A stretch of 64,000 nt of DNA from Dipteris shenzhenensis (Eukaryota > Polypodiophyta > Polypodiopsida > Gleicheniales): the NCBI GenBank assembly GCA_047967505.1, contig CM106540.1; one strand, written 5' to 3'. Below, piece after piece: positions 21,862 to 33,406 of the stretch. The translations under genes were made by a program, and so were the position numbers. Under the pieces are notes generated by a model. The model searched no databases, was not told the DNA's origin, and saw only the letters and a list, made by a program, of their open reading frames with translations. Position 1 is the first letter of the stretch, and each line of letters opens with the position of its first letter.

Positions 21862-22974
21862 TTACTCTCCAATATGCCTGTTTCTCCTTTCTGCAATTCC
21901 ATTTTGTTGTGGGGTATGACTGCATGAATATTGCTGCTTTATACCATGCTCCTGCAAGAACCTTGCAAACTCATTTGAGAGGTACTCTCCCCCTCCATCT
22001 GACCTTAGGCATTTTATTTGCAGGCCTGTTTCTTTTTCAACCCTAGCTTTAAAAGCTTTGAAGTGCCCAAACACTTCACTTTTCTTTTTCATAAAATACA
22101 CCCAAAGTTTTCTGCTGAAGTCATCAATAAATGTGACAAAATAGTGATAGCCTCCAATAGATGTAGCTTTAGTAGTCCACACATCAGAGTGGATTAATTC
22201 CAATGGCCTTTTACTCTCTTGAACATGCTTAGGAAATGGTTTCCTTGCCTGTTTTCCAAATTGACAGGCTTCACACACCTTATGCATTTCTGCAACCTTG
22301 AATTTAGGCAATCCTGCAACAATATTTTGGACCTGCATTGATTTAAGTCGCTGTACATTAACACGACCAATGCGTTTATGCCAAATATCAATATCTGCAT
22401 CTACACCGGTCCCATGTGCAAACATTGCTGCACTCAATTCAGGCATGTCCGCATCCAGCGTAAACATCCTGCCCTTCTTCTTTCCTTTTGCTATCAAGCG
22501 ACCATTATTTTTCATATCCTCAACAAAGCATCCATGAGGATTAAATCTAACCTGCAAGCCCTGCTCAACCATCTGACCAACAGAAACCAGGTTCTTGGTG
22601 ATGTTCAGGACATGAAATACATGAGACAAGTATTTCTTTTTCCCATCCTGCATAGACAAAGGAATTTTGCCAATCTGCACAATAGGATGTGCAGTATCAT
22701 CACCAGTCTCCACAAATCCTGGTTTTTCCATTTTCCTTGCATCTTGCATCCATTCTGCATGACCTGTCATGTGGTTTGACACACTTGAGTCAACATACCA
22801 CACATCATTTCGTTCTTCTGCATTTGTCACAGAATTGGTCATATGCTGCACCATAAATAGATGCTCATTTCTGTCATCACCCTGCCTACTAGAAGATGCA
22901 TAATTGCCTTGCTGCAATTTTCCATTTATAATGTCATTCTGCTTTTTATAGCAGTCCTTAGCCATATGACCCAT
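21862..22974 (-). CDS. copia element 2 gag end, protease and integrase (open segment)
   Basis: A 370-codon stretch: second half of the zinc knuckle (MGHMAKDCYK), protease site VWYVDSSVSNHMTGH (Asp-Ser-Ser rather than Asp-Ser-Gly), HKRIGRVNVQRLK and VCEACQFGKQARKPF (HHCC zinc region, second His retained upstream), core ELIHSDVWTTKATSIGG, TFIDDFSRKLWVYFMKKKS, CLRSDGGGEYLSNEF and QQNGIAERRNRH. All three integrase acidic residues are visible. It ends at a TAA at 21862, ten bases before the next segment. Confidence 0.9.
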   Translation of the reverse strand: MGHMAKDCYKKQNDIINGKLQQGNYASSSRQGDDRNEHLFMVQHMTNSVTNAEERNDVWYVDSSVSNHMTGHAEWMQDARKMEKPGFVETGDDTAHPIVQIGKIPLSMQDGKKKYLSHVFHVLNITKNLVSVGQMVEQGLQVRFNPHGCFVEDMKNNGRLIAKGKKKGRMFTLDADMPELSAAMFAHGTGVDADIDIWHKRIGRVNVQRLKSMQVQNIVAGLPKFKVAEMHKVCEACQFGKQARKPFPKHVQESKRPLELIHSDVWTTKATSIGGYHYFVTFIDDFSRKLWVYFMKKKSEVFGHFKAFKARVEKETGLQIKCLRSDGGGEYLSNEFARFLQEHGIKQQYSCSHTPQQNGIAERRNRHIGE

Positions 22975-23810
22975 TTTGCCACAATAGTAGCATTCAACAT
23001 TGCTGTTTGCATTTTGGCCTCTCTGCCATCCACCACGGCCTCTTTGGCTCTCCCTGCCTCTAGAGTTACCACGTCCTCCTACATAGGACTAGTTTTCTTG
23101 CGTTTGCTGCATATTCTGATTTCTACCACAGCCTGCAGATCGGCCTCCTCTACCTCTGCCTCTACCTCTGCCAGCATTTGAGTAGAAAAGACAGTTTCTT
23201 TTGAAGTTCTTGCTGAAGAAGATGCACCACCATCTTCAGAAATTAGAAGAGCAATCAACTCCTCAAAATCAGGAAATTTTTCACGGATGGCAATGGATGT
23301 CCGGAACTATGCATAATCCTTTCCTAGACCATTCAAGGTCACAGAAACTAAATCGTCATCATCCACTGGCGACCCAATGGAAGCAAGTGCATCTGCAATT
23401 TTCTTCACCTTCATGTGGTAGTCATTGATGCTCATATTTTCTCTCTGCACATTGTGCAGCTCCTGCTTGAGCTACATTTTCCTGGCTTGCATATTTGTGC
23501 TGTACATTTTTGCCAAAGTATCCCATGCCTCCTTTGGCGTACTTGCATCCTGAATATGCACAATCATGGAGTCCAAAATGCTGATAGAGAGCCAGTACAT
23601 AACTTTCCTGGCTCTCTCATGCCATCCTTTGAATGCCTGCATTTCCTGTTGATTGGGAACATTAGGAAGAACAGGTTCTTCTTCATTTCCTGTAATGAAC
23701 TCCCAATAGCCTTTTCCCATCAAGAAATTCGTCATTCTAAACTTCCATGCCTGGAAGTTGTTCTTGTCAAGCTTTTCAGTGACAATCTGTGAAAGAGAAT
23801 CAAATGCCAT
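22975..23810 (-). pseudogene. copia element 2 gag
   Basis: Start ATG at 23810: MAFDSLSQIVTEKLDKNNF, WKFRMTNFLMGKGYWEFI, QEMQAFKGWHERARKV, SIMDS-type helix and TPKEAWDTLAKMY. Stops follow as TAG at about 23472, 23309 and 23089. The first two also occur in element 1; the third is CAG there. A small indel near 23190 shifts the RGRGR-rich region before the knuckle CYYCGKMGHMAKDC (about 22995-22955). Confidence 0.85.
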
Positions 23811-24339
23811 TACAGAACACTACAAAATATTCTGTCACTACAAAAAACACAGCTTTTGCCTCACACGGGCAGATCTGTAAAACTGACGAAAGTGGTATTT
23901 CACCACACAGTCACTTCCTAGTGACGATTTTGCATCAATAGGAAACAAGCATGAATCTGCAACTCCCAATGTCTCTGCGCACAGGCATACGATGCAATTT
24001 CTACGGCAACTTTTCACCGACCTACAGAACAGTGGTTGCACAGCAAAAACAGGGCCTTTTTCTGAGTGCCTGCGGAGAACTTCCGCCTCCAAAACGGGCC
24101 CCGAAATGACCTCGAATCAGAAAAATAAAGTCACCATAAAATCAGAACTTCCGTAGCATATAATGCCCTCTCACCACACTGCGAAGGGCGTCTCAATCTG
24201 AGACAGTGCACTCTTGCACTTCCGACTGTGCTACCTACAGAGATTTGCTCCCAAACTCGAAAAAGGAAAGCAACACTGGTCCTCTTACCAGGACACTATG
24301 AACTTGGTTTGCTTTCTTGAGCTCCTTACCATGAACAAG
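23811..24339 (-). other. copia element 2 leader
   Basis: Non-coding 5' leader alignable with the leader of element 1. Nothing else seen. Confidence 0.7.
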
Positions 24340-24351
24340 GCTCTGATACCA
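24340..24351 (-). other. primer binding site, copia element 2
   Basis: Minus strand reads TGGTATCAGAGC directly after the 5' LTR; initiator Met-tRNA type. Confidence 0.94.
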
Positions 24352-24701
24352 TGTGAAGATAGTGGGAGAGAGGGAAGGAGTCTCACTTGCAGCTTTCTCA
24401 CATACACAATGGGGGAATACACACAAAGGTGGAGGCTAAAAACAGTTTTCCTCTACTTAGTTGTAAAAGCCAAAAGAACTCTAGTACAAAGAAATAGAAG
24501 AACCCTATATGTGGGTCTCAAACCAAACTCAACTAACTAAGGTGGCATACTAACTGAGCCACGAACTAGTGTAGATAAGGATAGCTGTCATCTAGCTATT
24601 ATTCGTGGGTAGTGTACCAACCGCATCTGTAGCTAACAAGTCGGTGACATAAATGCACAACGGTCACCCTGGCATATCGCGAGTGGATCGATATCTCAAC
24701 A
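24352..24701 (-). repeat. 5' LTR of copia element 2
   Basis: TGTGAAGATAG...CTCAACA, followed by TSD CAGTT. The last ~25 bases differ from the partner LTR (GAGTGGATCGAT against GAGTGGAGCTCAAT). Confidence 0.95.
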
Positions 24702-24765
24702 CAGTTTGCTGTGTACTCTCTATTATTTGTTCAGTTTCTATTTCATTGCGTTGTGTAATTTAACA

Positions 24766-25640
24766 GGCCTTGGATTTTATGGGACCATTTAAACCAACAA
24801 CCCAGTATACCGGAAACAAATACATAGTGATCGCTATAAACTACTCGACTAAATGGGTGGAAGCATAGGCACTTAGTAATAATATGACAACCAACACAAT
24901 AAATTTTATATACAAGATTATTATCACAAGATTTGGGTGTCCAATTGAATTAGTATCGGATCAATGAACTCATTCTCTAAGCACCACAATAAAGCAACTG
25001 ATGGAGGTGCACATGGTAGTGCCTAAAATGGCCATGACATATCACCTGCAAGGAAACAAGGAGGCAGAGTGTAGCAACAAGGCCATGAATCAGATTTTTA
25101 AAATGACCATATCAAAAAATTGGAAGGACTAGAATACAAAGATTGATTCAGCACTGTGGGTATATAGGACAATATTTAGAGTAACTACAGGCATGACACC
25201 ATTATGGTTAGTATACGGAATGGAGGCAGTTGTCCCAATGGAGTTCATCACATCAAGTTTCTGGATTTTGGCAAAAAAAATGACACTAGAGGAATCCATG
25301 TAGTCCCGACAAGAACAATTACTTCACCTGGAGGAAGACGGATTCAGAGTCAATATACGGTTCAAATCATTCAAGAACGGTGTAAGGCATGGGAAACCGC
25401 AACATTAAGTTCAAGAGAGTGAGAGACTTGGCATGGGTGTAAGGCATGGATAAACCACAACATTAAGTTCAAGCTGTTTAGAGTGAGAGATTTGGTATTG
25501 GTGTATAATTCTAGATTGGGAAGATTCCCAAGCAATCTTAAATTGAGGTATCAGGGCCCATATTAGATTGCGGAGGAACTCAAATAGGGGACTTTCCGAA
25601 TCGCATATCTTCATGGCAATAGGTTCCCAACACTAGTTAA
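24766..25640 (+). pseudogene. gypsy fragment 2: integrase core and tail
   Basis: ALDFMGPFKPTTQYTGNKYI, INYSTKWVEA, ITRFGCPIELVSDQ, the ECSNKAMNQI segment with the catalytic Glu, ALWVYRTIFRVTTGMTPLWL and LVYGMEAVVPMEF. This is the standard gypsy integrase core. Stops (for example the TAG after KWVEA and a TGA after VSDQ) and frameshifts abound. A short internal duplication at about 25384-25480 (GTGTAAGGCATGG... ACCACAACATTAAGTTCAAG) repeats part of the tail. Confidence 0.82.
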
Positions 25641-27744
25641 CAAATTTTGCATGAAGACATTTATAGGATTATGGGAGCTGATACCTCAGTCAGAGTATCC
25701 AAAAGTAAAATATTGGTTGGGGCAATACCCAAGTATAATACTAAATAGATGATGGCCCATATTTTGTGGAATGATAGTTTGCATGTGTGGGTCAAATCGA
25801 AGGGATGGATTGAATATCACACGATTAATTCCCTATATTGATTCACCATCATCTCAATCTTGCAAATCGGTGGAAATGTGTTCACAATCGACTTCATTTA
25901 TTAAAAACTCAACATGTGAAGACTTCTACACACAAACAGACTGTTGTCTATAGCAGACGCTTCTAGCACCACTTTGCAAGTCCAAGAAGATTCAGATTCT
26001 TAGATGCAGTCAAAAATTATAAGGCAAAGGAAGGTGTCTTTTGGACTATCCAGAACACTTCATTCCAAATACAAAAAAATGGAAGAGCTCGAGGAGCAAG
26101 TGGTGGAGTCAGACTTGAAGTGGGCAAAGTGAGTAAGTCAGTATGGTGCCATTGAGTCATCTCCATTCGTGGATTTCAAATTTTATACAAATGATGATGT
26201 CTCAAAAATTTAGTATGGTTAAAGAAGATGTAGTTGGAAGGTTACCAAGAAGGTTACCACAAATTCCATTACTGGAGGTGGCAGATTAATACATAGGTTG
26301 ATGAGCAGCTTGCTCACTTACAAGAATCAGGGGGTTATATAAATAGCACCCAGAGTATAGGTGATTGTGTAGGTGGTGTTGTAGGTTTTGAACTTACCAT
26401 GGTATGCAGAGGGACCTACAAGTTCAGAAATGAAATGCGAACCACAATTAATGGTTGTAGATATTAGGGATGCCTCAGACCACCAAGTTTTATTATATGA
26501 TTAGAAATTGCAGAAACATAGTTTGACAGAAGCTCTTTTTATGATTTCTAGAGCGCATTATGTTTCTTACCAAATACAACTACATCTTGAAATCAATTTA
26601 TTCACTATTCTTTCAGTAGAAAATGGATGTAAGTATAACTGGGTAGGGATAGTACATGCCAGAATGATGGGAGAGGTTCTGGGAAAGGAGAAATGCAGCA
26701 ATGTTACACAGCCACCAGAAAAACCTTTAGAAAAGGGGAGGATACTACTAGCCCAGATAGGATTCCACTCAGAGAAGAAGAAAGGGCCAAGTTGAGAGAA
26801 ACTAGATACACAGACAAGGATATTGAGGAGTCCTACAAGAGGGTTAAAATTGTTGAGGATGTGTTGCCATCCCCACCTCGGAGTACTAATCCTACAAGGA
26901 GATTAATGAAGTTGAGATTCAAATAGGGGAATGCTAAATCAAAAACAAATGAGGACAAGGTATTGGAAATCCTTGATTCACTAACTAAAGAAAAGGAGGT
27001 ATTGTTATTAGACCAAGTAAATGACAAAGAAAATGAAAATCCAAAGGGGCAGAAATTAGTGGTAGTAATGGGACAAGGGGGACCACTTAAATGGAAAGAG
27101 TTTATCTAAATACCATCATGAGGAAGGGATAGACCCTTGGGCCTATGCTCATAAAGTAGACATAGACTTATTATATAGAGAACCCAGGTTAGATCTTCAA
27201 GGTTACCTCCATGTCATCCAAACACTGGCTTACCATAGTATCCACATCACCCATGATCAAAGACATATCACTCAAAAAATCTTTAGAGTCCTGATGACTT
27301 CAGACTCCTTGAAACCCAGAGAAGAATTAACTCCAAACACAGATTGATTCTAGACCAACCAAACATTATGTAGCAAACAATGCCACGAATGAAAGGTCAC
27401 CATGCTTTCATAGAGGACGTATACCTAGAAGTATCCCAATAACACAAGCTTCCAATTTGGTACGATAATAGACCTTGCCATCAACCCTAAATCCCAAACA
27501 GCCTTTTCCACTTTAAGACACACACCTTTGGTGGTAGGGAATCTCCATAACAAATGCTCCAGATATTCTAGGCTTCTTCCCATGACAGTATGTTGAAGAG
27601 ATAGAGGTGCAATTTAAAAATTACACTTCACAAGGGATGTAGTGATGATTCATGGTGCTCAATATGTGCACGTCAATTATATTCGGGCTGCAACAAACTA
27701 GGCAAAGGTTAAAAAAAGATGTAAGTAGGGTTCTTGTGAGAAGA
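25641..27744. other. unassigned, retroelement-like decayed DNA
   Basis: Patches look coding on the plus strand, such as EEERAKLRETRYTDKDIEES at about 26777-26836 and a Lys/Glu-rich continuation to 27050. Stops break them everywhere. It may be the 3' remainder of gypsy fragment 2 or another element. The minus strand at 27330-27600 has weak LINE-like phrases (PPKV, W.RLFGI) that I cannot confirm. Confidence 0.35.
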
Positions 27745-28475
27745 AAAAGAGAATTGGTTGTGTGAAGCATTGGTCCTCCATGATTGGGGAGTGGATAGAT
27801 TGACAATACAAAATCATGACACAACGGTAAGAGTCAATGTTGAGACAGGAGCAATAAAACCCATTGTGCCTAAACCATTGGATGAAACCTCTTCAATGAT
27901 AATCTCAAACAAATCAGACCTCTTGCAACAACATGCCTTAGAAAGAGATACACAAATAAATGCCAACAATTGGATCCAAGCATTGGTGACCATTGACAGC
28001 TACCATACATTAGATCCAAAATTCTCACAAATTGATGCTAAGGTCATGCACGTAAAACCTCCACTCACACATGAAGAACCAAAAGATTCACAAGTGCCAT
28101 CTTTTATGGTTTATCTTGAATGGAATAGTGATCTTGAAGAAGCTATCAATGACATTAGGACTCGGATTTCATTGGGACCTTGAAACAAATACTAAAAATG
28201 CTCAATTATAGAAGACATATCAATGATTAGCCATTCTCCATGCCCTAATGGCTGTCAAACTTACCAAACTAGATAATACCAAAACATCCCACAAGAAAAC
28301 AAAAGAGCACATCACCACAAAGCCAAGGACAGACCACTTCTATGAGTTCAAATGGGTCCAAACCAGGATCATAGAGTTGTATCTTACCAAGCCTTCTCTC
28401 TCTATATCTGAGCCACCTCCTCTTCAATGGTCGATAGACTTGAAGGAGTATGTGCAACAGACGAACCATGACTTT
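27745..28475 (+). pseudogene. gypsy (copy A family) fragment: protease end and linker
   Basis: ALVLHDWGVDRLTIQNHDTT, KPIVPKPLDETSS, YHTLDPKFSQIDAK, PPLTHEEPKDSQVPSFM, then the basic patch and WVQTRIIELYLTKPSLSIS match 610-1330 of copy A. Both ends are abrupt (near 27745 and 28475) with no LTRs, so this is a third, truncated copy of that family. Confidence 0.8.
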
Positions 28476-29180
28476 TGGAATCTAATCATGATAGTATGGA
28501 GAAAAAACATTTTGTATCTACCTTTTGTATAACTACCTCCAATTTATGGGTTGTTGAAACACATTTTGTATCTATCTTTTGTGAATGTATGAATATGCAT
28601 GAATTGTCTTTTATGATATTCCTTTTGCAATGTATGATGATTTTTATGAGGAGGAGGATCTTTTGAGTGGGTGTTTTGCAACTTTAACAGCCTGTGGTAA
28701 CATAGGGCAGTTGATAATGGCACAAGTTCTTGATTAGCTTCTTGTTTAGAATATCATTTGATAGTCTATGCATTGACCACATGATATGCACAATATAGGA
28801 ATGGTGAGGAAGCAATAAACTCTCTTGAATGGTGCAACACAAGTGTCTCTAAATGCAATCACCATTATTTGCATCTCAAAAGCTGTTGGCAACATAGGTC
28901 AAAACAATAGTACATGCTCAAATTGTTAGATAGGGCTTGCAAGGAAATGGTATCGTACTTGCCAATACGTTGATAGATATATGGTTCACTTGCAAAATCA
29001 CTAAAGCATTGGCAAGATTATTCTTCACCTCTCTAAACACTAATCGATTGATTTTATGGATGAGGAGTTGTGCATATATAGGTTGCTAGAGTGCTAGTTG
29101 ACCAAGGAAAAGTGATGTCGGCTTGCTCAAATTAGGCAAAAATGACTATATCTATTCTATTCTATATGGAGACTAAAATC
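28476..29180. other. unassigned DNA
   Basis: No gene, LTR or repeat recognised. Short chance frames only. Confidence 0.3.
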
Positions 29181-30110
29181 CTAGACCAACCACGTGGCAG
29201 GGATTGGGAGGTCTAGGGAAAAATTCTATAGGTTTGGGGGAGGAGGAGGGAGGTCCCGGGAGAGAGGAGGATGGAGACAACATTGGAGCACCACGTGGCA
29301 TTGTCTGTCATTGCTAGAGGGCAAAGGGGCCAGGATTGCGATACATTAGAGGGGGTGATGGCGAGCAAGAAGCCACATGGCAGATAGATACACACAACAA
29401 TAGAAGGTGGCTTGGAGAAGCAAGTAAAGGAGATGGGGCGGTGCACACACATGGCACATGGGGATGATTGACACACGCACACGTCATGGTGATAGGTGAC
29501 AGCAACAACTAAAGTGAGATGGTAGAGGTAGAAGTACAATGATCAACCACATGGTGACACATCGGGTGGGTGGGTAACTGCTCAATCATCATGAGAACTG
29601 ACACCTGGCATATGAAAGCACCGCTAGGACATAGCATAAAGTAGACACTATGTAGATCAAGGCGGTCATAGATGACATGGCACAATGGAACAATACTATG
29701 CAATCGAGGCGAAGAGGGCCAACGTAAAGTGCCACATGGCACGAGGTGGAGATTTGCGCAGAGGCCTACAATGCCCCATGGTAGTGGAGATGCGGTGTTA
29801 TGACTGACACCTGGCGAAGAGGCAACGCTCGGGTACATGAGGCATCGAGGGTGGTCCCACGAGAGACTGGAGTGATAAATGCATATCAATGCCACATGGC
29901 AGCAAGGGCAACGGCCCGTGAGACACTAGAGTGAGGGCGGCGGCCCACAAGACACTGGAGTGAGGCCACTTGGCCAAGTGTATATTGGCAGATAGGGTCA
30001 CCGAATGGGAGTGCAACATGGTATGAGGCAGCAAAGAGTGCCACATGGAGCATAAAGACAAGCTCGGGAATGCGAGGAGCGCTCTGACATGCTGACGGTG
30101 CAGACTCACA
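29181..30110. repeat. degenerate repeat rich in CAC(G/A)TGGC boxes
   Basis: About ten boxes of the form CCAC(G/A)TGGCA or ACACCTGGC occur at irregular spacings of roughly 50-130 bp (for example 29191, 29292, 29373, 29601, 29731, 29891, 30040). Between them, near-duplicates such as AGACACTAGAGTGAGG and AGACACTGGAGTGAGG (about 29919 and 29950) show decayed tandem duplication. Long frames on the minus strand here are by-products. Confidence 0.5.
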
Positions 30111-30142
30111 GTGGAGTAAATGCAGGTGTGAGAGAGATAGAA

Positions 30143-30177
<35 letters not shown>

Positions 30178-30762
30178 CAGAGAGTGGAGAGAGAGATGAG
30201 AGAGAGAGAGAGAGAGAATATTTTATTATACATTATATAATATATAAAATTATATGGTAAATATTCTATTATATATATAATATTATACACTTTATATCTA
30301 TATTTATAAAGTTATATTTATTTATTTATTATACATACATATATATGCATTATATATATGAGAGAGAGAGAGAGAGAGCAAAAGGAAGATAGAGAGAGAG
30401 AGAGACAAAGATGATATAATAAAATATGATATAATAGTATACCTTATATAATATATTATATAGCATATATTAGATTATATAAAATATATAGTATACTATA
30501 TGTATTTATATAGATTTATAAAAGATATGATATCTATATCCATATATTCGTTATTTATTTATTTATACATGTATACATACATATATAAAAATGTGTGTGT
30601 GTGTGTGTGTGACACACACACACACACACCTAGAGAGAGACAGACAAACAGACACAGAGAGTCAGTCAGAGACGGACATATATACATATATATACACATA
30701 CATATATATATATATACACATATATATATACATATGTACATATGTACATAGATATATATATA

Positions 30763-30820
<58 letters not shown>

Positions 30821-30842
30821 GAGAGGGAGGGAGGGAGGGAGG

Positions 30843-30899
<57 letters not shown>

Positions 30900-30956
30900 A
30901 ATCAGAGAGGTGTGTGTGTGTGTGTATGTATGTATATATATATTATATATATATAT

Positions 30957-31001
<45 letters not shown>

Positions 31002-31074
31002 AAAGCAAGAGAGAGGAGAGAGATGAGAGGATAGACAGAGAGCGAGAGAGAGAGAGGAGAGGGGGGAGGTCCAG

Positions 31075-31130
<56 letters not shown>

Positions 31131-31324
31131 TAGCCAAACAAAGAGAGAGAGACAGACAGACAGCCAAACAAAGAGAGAATATAATAGAATATATATGTAT
31201 TATAATATATTGTATTATATTATAATATAGATTATAATATAGAATGTAAACAAGATCTTTTATATTTTATATAATTTAATATATTGATGTAATCTCTATG
31301 TGTGTGTGGTGTGTGTGTGTGTGG

Positions 31325-31378
<54 letters not shown>

Positions 31379-31400
31379 GTGTGGGGGGGGGGTGTGTGTG

Positions 31401-31441
<41 letters not shown>

Positions 31442-31456
31442 GTGTGGGTGTGTGTT
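30111..31456. repeat. microsatellite block: (GA)n, (TA)n, (GT)n
   Basis: Long GA runs (30138-30218, 30361-30408, 30766-30895, 30967-31170), TA/TATG-rich stretches between them, and GT/GGTGT runs (30592-30611, 31300-31455). Open frames are low-complexity artefacts. The final GT tract leads directly into LINE-like unit 1. Confidence 0.95.
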
Positions 31457-31465
31457 AAGTCGGCG

Positions 31466-33232
31466 ATGGAGATCACCTCTGCGCCAGCCCCGTCTTCATC
31501 CCCGCCTCTGTCCGTACAGTTCCCTTCTGTACACTCCCCCACCGGGTCCCTGCTGTCCACCTCGTCTTCTGTACAGCTGTCATCAGCTGTACGGATTTTC
31601 GTACCGCCCTCTTTCACTCAGCCTTCCAGTTCATCGCCTGTACAACCTCCTTTGTAGTTTCCATCTCTTCCAGATCCTTCCGTACAGGATTTCATCACTC
31701 CTGTACGGCCGTCCGTACAGACTGTACAGAAGACTGTACAGTCCGTATAGTTTCCTGCACAGCCTCCTCCCTCTTTCGTTTTCTCCGCTTTGGCACCTAC
31801 TTTTGCCCCTACTCCTACTCGCGTGTTTCTTCACCGAAAGCATGGTGGTCTGCCTACCTCTCCTCTCACCAAATCGGCAAAGCTGGATGGTTTTGATGGC
31901 CCTTCTTCTTCACTCCAGTTGGATCTTCTTCGCAAATTGTGCTCTACCTCTGTCACAGAAGTTTCTTCATCAAGTTTCCCGCTTGTTTGCTCTATGGATT
32001 CTTCCCTTTTGGTCTCTGATCTTCGAAAGGCTCAACAATTTGGAGTCTGCCTCTACTTCATGGGCAGGGTTTTATCTTCAGTTCAGCTCCGTCTTTGGGC
32101 TGATGTTGCAGTGGGCCCGGATTATATTTCTTCCTTTGTCTTTTTAGGCAAAGGATTTTACTATGCCCAGTGCTCTTCAACTGAGGTGGTAGAACGCCTT
32201 GTCAATCATGCTGGTGTTCCTGGAGCGGGTTTCTTTGCTTATGTTATGCCCTGGGATCCACTTTTTTATCCTTCTGCCACACTCCTCACTCACTGTCTAG
32301 TTTGGATTACTCTCAAAGCACTGCCTGTGCCTCTTCTTCAACATCTTTCAACTCTTGCAGCTTTTTTGGGAAGGCCTCTCCATATTCTGAGACAGGAGTT
32401 CTTGCAAGCCTCTCGTGATGTTCGTCTTTGCATTCTGTGGGACATGACGTAGCCCGTGCCATCTACTTTGGATCTTGATTTGGGATTTGCTCATCCGATG
32501 TGCATCAGGCTCCATTTTGCATGTTTCCCCACTGCATGTTATCGGTGCCGGCAGGTTGGCCACTTTGCACACTCTTGCCCTTCTATATCCAGGCCCATAC
32601 CACCTGCTCCTATTTCAGCTGCTGTCAAGGATACTCTCCCTTCTCCTCCAGTTTCTACCATGACTTCTTTGGTGAAGTCATCTACTGTTTCGAAGCACTA
32701 CTGGAGGAAAGTTGATAAATCACAAGCCAATCTTTCTCTTGCTGGAAAAGCTCAGGATTGCACTCTTGTTGAGCACCATCAGTTTCCCTCTTCTCAAGAT
32801 ACGGATGTCACCCTTGCAGAGGGCAAATTACAGGATGTGATGCATGCTATCTCTCAAGATACTGCCCCTGCTCCTATTCAGACTGATCCTCCGAATGAAG
32901 TTCAAATACAGAACCCTATTTCATCGGATGTAGCCTCTTCATCGGAAGATACAGATGTTGAATTAGCTCCTACGCTTTTGATGCCTGTTTCGGAGTCTTC
33001 TTCTGTCAGGGATACAGAAGCAACTTTTTTACTGGAATCTTTTCATCCCATGTTACAACAGATTTTTGACCCTTTGATTCAAAAATTCCGGCTACCAGCC
33101 TATATCAAGAAGAATCATAAGGGCAAAAAACAGCTTGTTTTTATTGATGGTGTAGTTTCATCACTGCATCAGTTTTTACAGAGCAACAATTTGAAGCTAG
33201 AGGATGTTGTGTTTGATTCTCCTCTAGCTTGA
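31466..33232 (+). pseudogene. DUF4283/zinc-knuckle ORF1-like protein, unit 1
   Basis: One 588-codon frame in a single phase from ATG 31466 to TGA 33232, broken by three TAGs at 31655, 31748 and 32450. All three are CAG in unit 2. Order: a Ser/Pro-rich N-terminus with Val-Gln repeats, a DUF4283-like domain (about residues 180-330: FGVCLYFMGRVLSSVQLRLW, FFAYVMPWDP, LKALPVPLLQHLSTLAAFLG), zinc knuckle CYRCRQVGHFAHSC (about 32539-32580), a Ser/Asp-rich linker, and a basic C-terminal module (IKKNHKGKKQLVFIDG) ending ...VVFDSPLA. Plant L1-type ORF1 proteins have DUF4283 plus CCHC and bind RNA. Confidence 0.75.
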
Positions 33233-33254
33233 TATGTAGCTTTTTAACTTGGCT

Positions 33255-33336
33255 ACCTCAGGACTTTTTGCTCTGAGGTTTTACTTGTAAAACTTTTTCC
33301 TTGTACTTATTGGTGGGTTTTTACCTCTTTTGAGGT
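33255..33336 (+). other. 3' hairpins of unit 1
   Basis: ACCTCAG...CTGAGGT at 33255-33279 (7-bp stem, 11-nt loop) and ACCTCTTTTGAGGT at 33323-33336 (5-bp stem, 4-nt loop), about 30 nt before the A-tail. Equivalent hairpins are present in units 2 and 3. Confidence 0.65.
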
Positions 33337-33377
33337 TTCCCACAGAGAAATATAAAGATTTCACTAAAAAAAAAAAA

Positions 33378-33395
33378 GTGTGTGTGTGTGTGTGT
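33378..33395. repeat. (GT)9 between LINE-like units 1 and 2
   Basis: Uninterrupted GT/TG run between the A-tail of unit 1 and the start of unit 2. Confidence 0.95.
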
Positions 33396-33406
33396 AGGAG
33401 TCGGCG

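Larger units (their letters stand above)
19146..24701 (-). mobile_element. Ty1/copia element 2, full-length, TSD CAGTT
   Basis: LTRs at 19146-19498 and 24352-24701, target duplication CAGTT at 19141-19145 and 24702-24706. Same family and orientation as element 1, with long frames (489 and 370 codons) so it is the better-preserved copy. The two LTRs are roughly 96% alike by eye and share variants not found in element 1 (GTGTAGATAAGG), which confirms they belong together. It carries several TAG stops and so is probably inactive by itself. Confidence 0.96.
18567..24765 (+). mobile_element. solo LTR (~638 bp) split by copia element 2
   Basis: Left end TGTTAGATATG at 18567, right end ...TAATTTAACA at 24765, giving TGTTA...TAACA termini. 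Flanks are AGCCT (18562-18566) and GGCCT (24766-24770); the host frame needs GGCCT, so the left copy carries one G-to-A change. Only one LTR lies between the duplications, hence solo. Copia element 2 (19146-24701) sits in it. It contains repeated ACTAGTCGGTTCCACC boxes (18887-18930). Confidence 0.75.
31457..33377 (+). mobile_element. ORF1-only LINE-like unit 1
   Basis: Starts AGTCGGCGATGG directly after a GT tract, carries one long ORF (31466-33232), a ~130-bp 3' region with two hairpins, and an A-tail of 12 (33366-33377) followed by TG repeats. No endonuclease/RT ORF follows. The structure matches a retrotransposed RNA. It could be a half-LINE or a processed copy of a cellular zinc-knuckle mRNA. 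Confidence 0.75.

Noticed and set aside
27330-27610. Minus-strand LINE reverse-transcriptase tail (PPKV, W..LFGI)
   Set aside because: Only short phrases match, spread over different frames; not enough to call.
29213-30290. Overlapping minus-strand frames of 64-134 codons rich in Leu, Ser, His and Pro
   Set aside because: They lie over the degenerate repeat with CACATGGC boxes and change phase repeatedly; no domain recognised.
30500-31657. Open frames in both strands with Tyr-Ile, Ser-Leu, Val-Cys or His-Thr repeats
   Set aside because: They are direct translations of TA, GA and GT microsatellites; no start context or non-repetitive domain.
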